The notes under the pieces were generated by a model. It saw only the letters and a list, made by a program, of their open reading frames with translations, was not told the DNA's origin and ran no database searches. Positions 60,785 through 64,000 of a stretch of 64,000 nucleotides of DNA are shown piece after piece. A program made the translations under genes and the position numbers. Position 1 is the stretch's first letter. Every line of letters starts with the position of its first letter. This stretch comes from Streptomyces coeruleorubidus (GTDB taxonomy: Bacteria; Actinomycetota; Actinomycetes; Streptomycetales; Streptomycetaceae), in NCBI RefSeq assembly GCF_008705135.1, contig NZ_CP023694.1, positions 8,407,001 to 8,471,000 of the forward strand. Reading direction: 5' to 3'.

Positions 60785-62599
60785 TCACAGCACCTCGGCT
60801 CGCCCCGCCGTGTCGTCGAGGAACCCGCCCGACTGGTGCTGCCACAGCTTCGCGTAGGCGCCGTCGATCGTCAGCAACTCCTGGTGGGTGCCCTGTTCGA
60901 CGATCCGTCCGCGGTCGAGGACGACGAGCTGGTCCATGGTGGCGACCGTGCTCAGCCGGTGCGCCACCACCAGCGCGGTCCGTCCGTCCATGAGCCGCCA
61001 CAGCGCTTCCTGCACGAGGAGTTCGCTCTCCGAGTCCAGGGCGCTCGTCGCCTCGTCGAGCAGCAGGATCGGCGCGTCGCGCAGGATCGCCCGGGCGAGG
61101 GCGACGCGCTGGCGCTGACCGCCGGACAGCTTGACGCCGCGCTCGCCCACCATGGTGTCGAAGCCGTCCGGCAGCACGTCGGCGAACTCGGTGACGTGGG
61201 CCGCCTCGGCCGCCCGGCGGATCTCGGCCTCGGTGGCGTCCGGCCGGGCGAACGCGATGTTGTCCCGCAGGGTGCGGTGGAACATCGCCGGGTCCTGCGG
61301 CACGTAGGCGATCTGGCTGCGCAGGTCGGCCTGGCGCAGCCGGCTGATGTCCTGGCCCCCGATGAGGATGCGGCCGCCGTCGACGTCCGTCATCCGTAAC
61401 AGCAGCCGGGTGAGGGAGGTCTTGCCGCCACCGGACCGGCCGACCAGGCCGATCCGCGCCCCGCTCGGCACATCCAGGTCGAGCCCCTCGAACAACGGCT
61501 TGCCGCCCTCGTGCGCGAAGGTCACCTTCTCGAAGCGGATGTCGGCGGCCCGGGGCCGCAGCGGCTCCGGGGACGGCGGGTCGAGCACGGTGGGCGGTGT
61601 CAGGAGCAGCTCGGTGAACTGCGCGGCCTCCGTCATGGAGCTCTCCAGCCGACGGTAGATCTGGTTGAACTCGAACATGATCCGCGTCGCGTTGCCGTAG
61701 TAGGCGAAGGCGACCACGATCGCCTCCACGCCGTGCCCGCCCCCGGCGAGCGTGACCGCGAGCAGCAGGCCCACCGCGTTGGTCAGCACGAACAGCGGCG
61801 CGACCAGCGTGTCGATGCGGAGGTTGCCGTAGTCCCACGACCGCAGCGTGAGCCGGCGCGACGTGGCGACCCGGGAGCGGTGCTCGGCGGCCTCGCGCTC
61901 CTCGGCGGCGAACGCCCGCACCGTGTCCATGTTCATCAGACTGTCGGCGACGTGGCCCGACACCCGGGCGATCGCCTCCTCACGCAGGTCGACCAGCGCC
62001 TGGCGGCGCCGGATGAGAGGCACCACCAGCACCCCGGTCAGCGCGATCATCACCAGCAGTCCGACCACGAGCAGGGGTTCGTAGCGCCACAGCACCACCG
62101 CCCCGAAGACCAGCGGCACGAAGCTGCCCACGATCTGGAACGCCAGCGTGTCCACGAACTGCTCGAAACGCGAGGCGAAGCTCAGGACGCGCTTGGTCAG
62201 CGAACCGGCGAAGTTGTCGTGGAAGAACGAGGCGTCCTTGGCGAACAGCTCGTCCATCCCGATCACGTACAGGTGCTCGATGCCGAGGGCGTCGAGGCGG
62301 TTGAGGCAGTGCATGGCGACGCGCCACAGCGCCTCCGCGAGCAGCAGGACCCCCGCGAAGCCGAGGACGTACGGCAGTGCCGAGTCGACCGTGACGTCCC
62401 TGCCGTCGGCGATGTCGCCGACGAGCTTGGCGACGATCAGCGGCGCGATGTAGTTGATCCCGATGTTGCCCAGCGCCATGAGCAGCATCGCGGGTGCCGT
62501 CAGCCGGCGGAGCCGGGACAACTCCCGTCCGTAGTAACGAAGTGCGAGTAGTACCGAGCGCTTGCCCGGCTGAACCCTGCGCGATCCAGGCGTTTCCAT
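60785..62599 (-). CDS. ABC exporter, fused membrane and ATPase domains
   Basis: 604 residues, ATG at 62599 with AGGGG upstream. Residues ~35-325 carry six membrane helices of the type I exporter fold (AMLLMALGNIGINYIAPLIV, then VLWRYEPLLVVGLLVM). Residues ~360-595 are the ATPase: Walker A GRSGGGKTS, Q-loop YVPQDP, signature LSGGQRQR, Walker B ILLLDEATSALD and H-loop VVAHRLST are intact. It probably works as a homodimer and exports a hydrophobic substrate. It converges on the PKS with 41 bp between the stops, and could export the PKS/Ole product or a peptide or lipid. Confidence 0.92.
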   Translation of the reverse strand: METPGSRRVQPGKRSVLLALRYYGRELSRLRRLTAPAMLLMALGNIGINYIAPLIVAKLVGDIADGRDVTVDSALPYVLGFAGVLLLAEALWRVAMHCLNRLDALGIEHLYVIGMDELFAKDASFFHDNFAGSLTKRVLSFASRFEQFVDTLAFQIVGSFVPLVFGAVVLWRYEPLLVVGLLVMIALTGVLVVPLIRRRQALVDLREEAIARVSGHVADSLMNMDTVRAFAAEEREAAEHRSRVATSRRLTLRSWDYGNLRIDTLVAPLFVLTNAVGLLLAVTLAGGGHGVEAIVVAFAYYGNATRIMFEFNQIYRRLESSMTEAAQFTELLLTPPTVLDPPSPEPLRPRAADIRFEKVTFAHEGGKPLFEGLDLDVPSGARIGLVGRSGGGKTSLTRLLLRMTDVDGGRILIGGQDISRLRQADLRSQIAYVPQDPAMFHRTLRDNIAFARPDATEAEIRRAAEAAHVTEFADVLPDGFDTMVGERGVKLSGGQRQRVALARAILRDAPILLLDEATSALDSESELLVQEALWRLMDGRTALVVAHRLSTVATMDQLVVLDRGRIVEQGTHQELLTIDGAYAKLWQHQSGGFLDDTAGRAEVL

Positions 62600-62926
62600 C
62601 CCACCCCTGTGTCGTTCTGTGGCCGCCCGCCACGCGCTGGTGCGGGCAGGGGCCATCACCGAAACGGATGTGTGGAGATTCGGGTCGAGTCCGGAAGTGT
62701 CCCGCGATAGCGGCCACGGAGTCCAAGCGTTTTCCGGCCGGGCGGTGGTGCGCAGGGAGCGCCAAGGGGCACGGTCGGCGGACTCGGGGCGGGGCGGTGG
62801 TGCGGAGCCGGCCGGCCCTGCGGCACTGACACTACGAGGGGCCAGCCCGCCACGTCACCGCGTTCCCACCGGGTCCAGGAGCCTCAGATGCTCCTGGGCC
62901 CGGTTCTGCGAGCGCTGGTCGCCCGC
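62600..62926. other. 327-bp intergenic region between ABC exporter and DinB-fold genes
   Basis: No credible gene. It contains the leader and presumed promoter of the leftward ABC exporter and, at its right end, the strong terminator hairpin of the DinB-fold gene (62868-62904). I see no clear promoter boxes. Confidence 0.6.
62868..62904 (-). terminator. 15-bp stem terminator after the DinB-fold gene
   Basis: ACCGGGTCCAGGAGC (62868-62882) pairs along its whole length with GCTCCTGGGCCCGGT (62890-62904), with one G-U pair and a 7-base loop (CTCAGAT). It starts 22 bases after the stop of the leftward DinB-fold gene. It is one of the two strongest hairpins in the window. Confidence 0.8.
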
Positions 62927-63583
62927 TCAGCCCAGGTAGAGCGGGAGCCTGGAGGCCAGTGCGCCGAGTTCGGCCCGCTCGGCGTCGGCCGGCGGTCGCC
63001 GCCCCGTGCCCACCAGCAGCGCGTCCTGGTCGGAGAACGACCGGGGGAACGCGCTCCCGGCGATCCGCTCCAGCATCTCGCGGGACCGGGCGAGTCCCTC
63101 CGAGGGCGGCGGCGCGGCGTCCGGGAGGTGCGCGATCAGGTCCAGGTGGTGCAGCGTCCACTCCATGACGTACGTGGAGAGGTAGTCGCCTGCGGTGAGG
63201 ACCTCGTCGCGGGTGCCGACCCTGAGGCCCGGGTCGGCGAGTCCCGCGGCGCGGCCGGCGGCGGAGCCGACGTCGTCCAGGTGGAATTTGAGCAGGTGCG
63301 GTTCCTCGTACGCGGCGGCCAGCCGGACGGTCAGCGCGTCGAGCGGGTCGTCTCCGGTCGGCGGCGTGTCGGAGATCTCCCAGTAGGTCAGCGCGTCCCG
63401 GGTGGGTTCCCCGTCGGCGGGGGTGGCGAGGGTGATCAGGACGTCCTGCGCGTCGATGACCAGGTGGCACACCAGGTCCCGCACCAGCCAGCCGGTACAG
63501 CCGGACGGCCGGGAGAAGTCCTCGTCGGACAGGTCGGCGACCGCCGCGCGCAACGCCGTCCAGGAGCGTGAGAAGAGATCCAC
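62927..63583 (-). CDS. maleylpyruvate-isomerase-like mycothiol-dependent (DinB-fold) protein
   Basis: 218 residues from a GTG at 63583; the encoded start VDLFSRSWTALRAAVADLSD fits the family, whereas a longer frame from a GTG at 63700 adds a low-complexity tail. The metal-binding His pattern of the DinB/mycothiol fold is present: WLVRDLVCHLVIDAQ with one His, and EWTLHHLDLIAHL with others. Related enzymes transfer or use mycothiol, the actinobacterial thiol. The substrate is unknown. It lies between the ABC exporter and the amidinotransferase, on the opposite strand to the latter. Confidence 0.82.
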   Translation of the reverse strand: MDLFSRSWTALRAAVADLSDEDFSRPSGCTGWLVRDLVCHLVIDAQDVLITLATPADGEPTRDALTYWEISDTPPTGDDPLDALTVRLAAAYEEPHLLKFHLDDVGSAAGRAAGLADPGLRVGTRDEVLTAGDYLSTYVMEWTLHHLDLIAHLPDAAPPPSEGLARSREMLERIAGSAFPRSFSDQDALLVGTGRRPPADAERAELGALASRLPLYLG

Positions 63584-63760
63584 ATCGGCAACGTAGTGCC
63601 GCGCCGCGAGGGCGGACAAGCGCTGTGCGGACGGCCGGCTCGCCCGCGCGGCCGATGCGGGCGAACGCGACTGTTGACGTGCACAGCGCCAGCAGGCCAC
63701 GTTGAGTAACCTGGTAAGTGCGGTGCATCACCAAAATCCCGCGATCCGAAGGTGGTGGGC

Positions 63761-64000
63761 ATGGCCATCATGGGGAGGCCCAGGACATCGGCCGCGACCG
63801 ACGAGGCCGTGGAGCCTCTCGTCTCGCCGGTCAACTCGCACACCGAGTGGGATCCGCTGGAGGAGATCATCGTGGGGCGCCTCGAGGGCGCGACGATCCC
63901 CTCCGGCCACCCGGTCGTGACCTGCAACGTGCCGACCTGGGCCGGACGGTTGCAGGGCCTGGCCGCCGGCTTGCGGTATCCGCGCATGCTCGTCGAGCAG
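63761..64000 (+). CDS. amidinotransferase (glycine / inosamine-phosphate amidinotransferase family), 3' end outside window
   Basis: The first 80 residues are visible. The ATG at 63761 follows GAAGGTGG; an ATG at 63770 is an alternative. After ~25 variable residues comes the family N-terminus VNSHTEWDPLEEIIVGR, then LEGATIPSG and CNVPTW, which match the first strand of the amidinotransferase propeller in StrB1, human AGAT and cyanobacterial AoaA/CyrA. The catalytic Cys-His-Asp residues lie beyond the window. The enzyme should move an amidino group from arginine to an amine, producing a guanidino compound such as guanidinoacetate plus ornithine. In secondary metabolism these products can prime PKS or NRPS lines. 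Whether it belongs with the PKS/ole locus or begins another cluster cannot be seen. Confidence 0.87.
   Translation, partial: MAIMGRPRTSAATDEAVEPLVSPVNSHTEWDPLEEIIVGRLEGATIPSGHPVVTCNVPTWAGRLQGLAAGLRYPRMLVEQ

Overview
The window is high-GC actinobacterial DNA and almost certainly Streptomyces. Coding regions have strong third-position G/C, starts are often GTG or TTG, and the content (modular PKS/NRPS genes, MmyB-type XRE, SARP/LuxR and AraC regulators, a mycothiol-type DinB-fold protein, a Tat-secreted hydrolase) fits that genus. I saw no rRNA or tRNA gene, CRISPR array or intact insertion sequence.

Region 1 (1-22.2 kb, plus strand) is the right-hand end of a trans-AT polyketide/non-ribosomal peptide cluster. 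A PKS gene cut by the window edge (<1-734) ends in an ACP. It is followed by a 6,040-residue megasynthase (799-18921) with the order KS-KR-cMT-ACP / C-A(Gly)-PCP / KS-DH-KR-ACP / KS-KR-ACP / KS. None of its modules carries an AT. The extender loading, proofreading and enoyl reduction it lacks are encoded by the overlapping next gene (18918-22184), an acylhydrolase-acyltransferase-enoylreductase fusion. The predicted segment is an alpha-methylated beta-hydroxy(or keto)acyl chain amidated by glycine and extended to an allylic amide and one more hydroxylated unit, a pattern known from oxazolomycin- and elfamycin-type compounds. A hairpin at 22225-22263 closes the operon.

Region 2 (22.3-48.6 kb) is regulatory and metabolic DNA separating two biosynthetic loci. 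It holds a quinone oxidoreductase/old-yellow-enzyme/MarR operon with paired operator-like repeats, a SnoaL-like protein divergent from an XRE/MmyB regulator, and a potDABC-type polyamine ABC importer. Next come an amine-oxidase-like flavoprotein and a HAD hydrolase flanking a palindrome whose half-site recurs in front of a GntR gene. Then follow an NTPase-SARP regulator, a siderophore-interacting flavoprotein, an MFS exporter, an aromatic flavin monooxygenase, a PPOX-fold protein, a Tat-secreted M20 hydrolase, AraC and HAD genes, a cyclase-fold protein and a DM13 protein. At least three gene remnants lie here (salicylate-synthase-like, LuxR, DUF1275), which points to past rearrangement.

Region 3 (48.6-62.6 kb) is the most unusual part. 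An oleA-oleB-oleC-oleD operon, all overlapping by four bases, runs leftward. Divergent from it is a 2,471-residue single-module highly reducing PKS (KS-AT-DH-MT-ER-KR-ACP) with no thioesterase. An ABC exporter converges on the PKS. The simplest reading is that the PKS builds a reduced acyl chain that OleA joins head-to-head to another acyl group, giving a beta-lactone and then an olefin. To the right lie a DinB-fold protein and the start of an amidinotransferase gene running off the window, so a guanidinylated product or a second locus may begin there.
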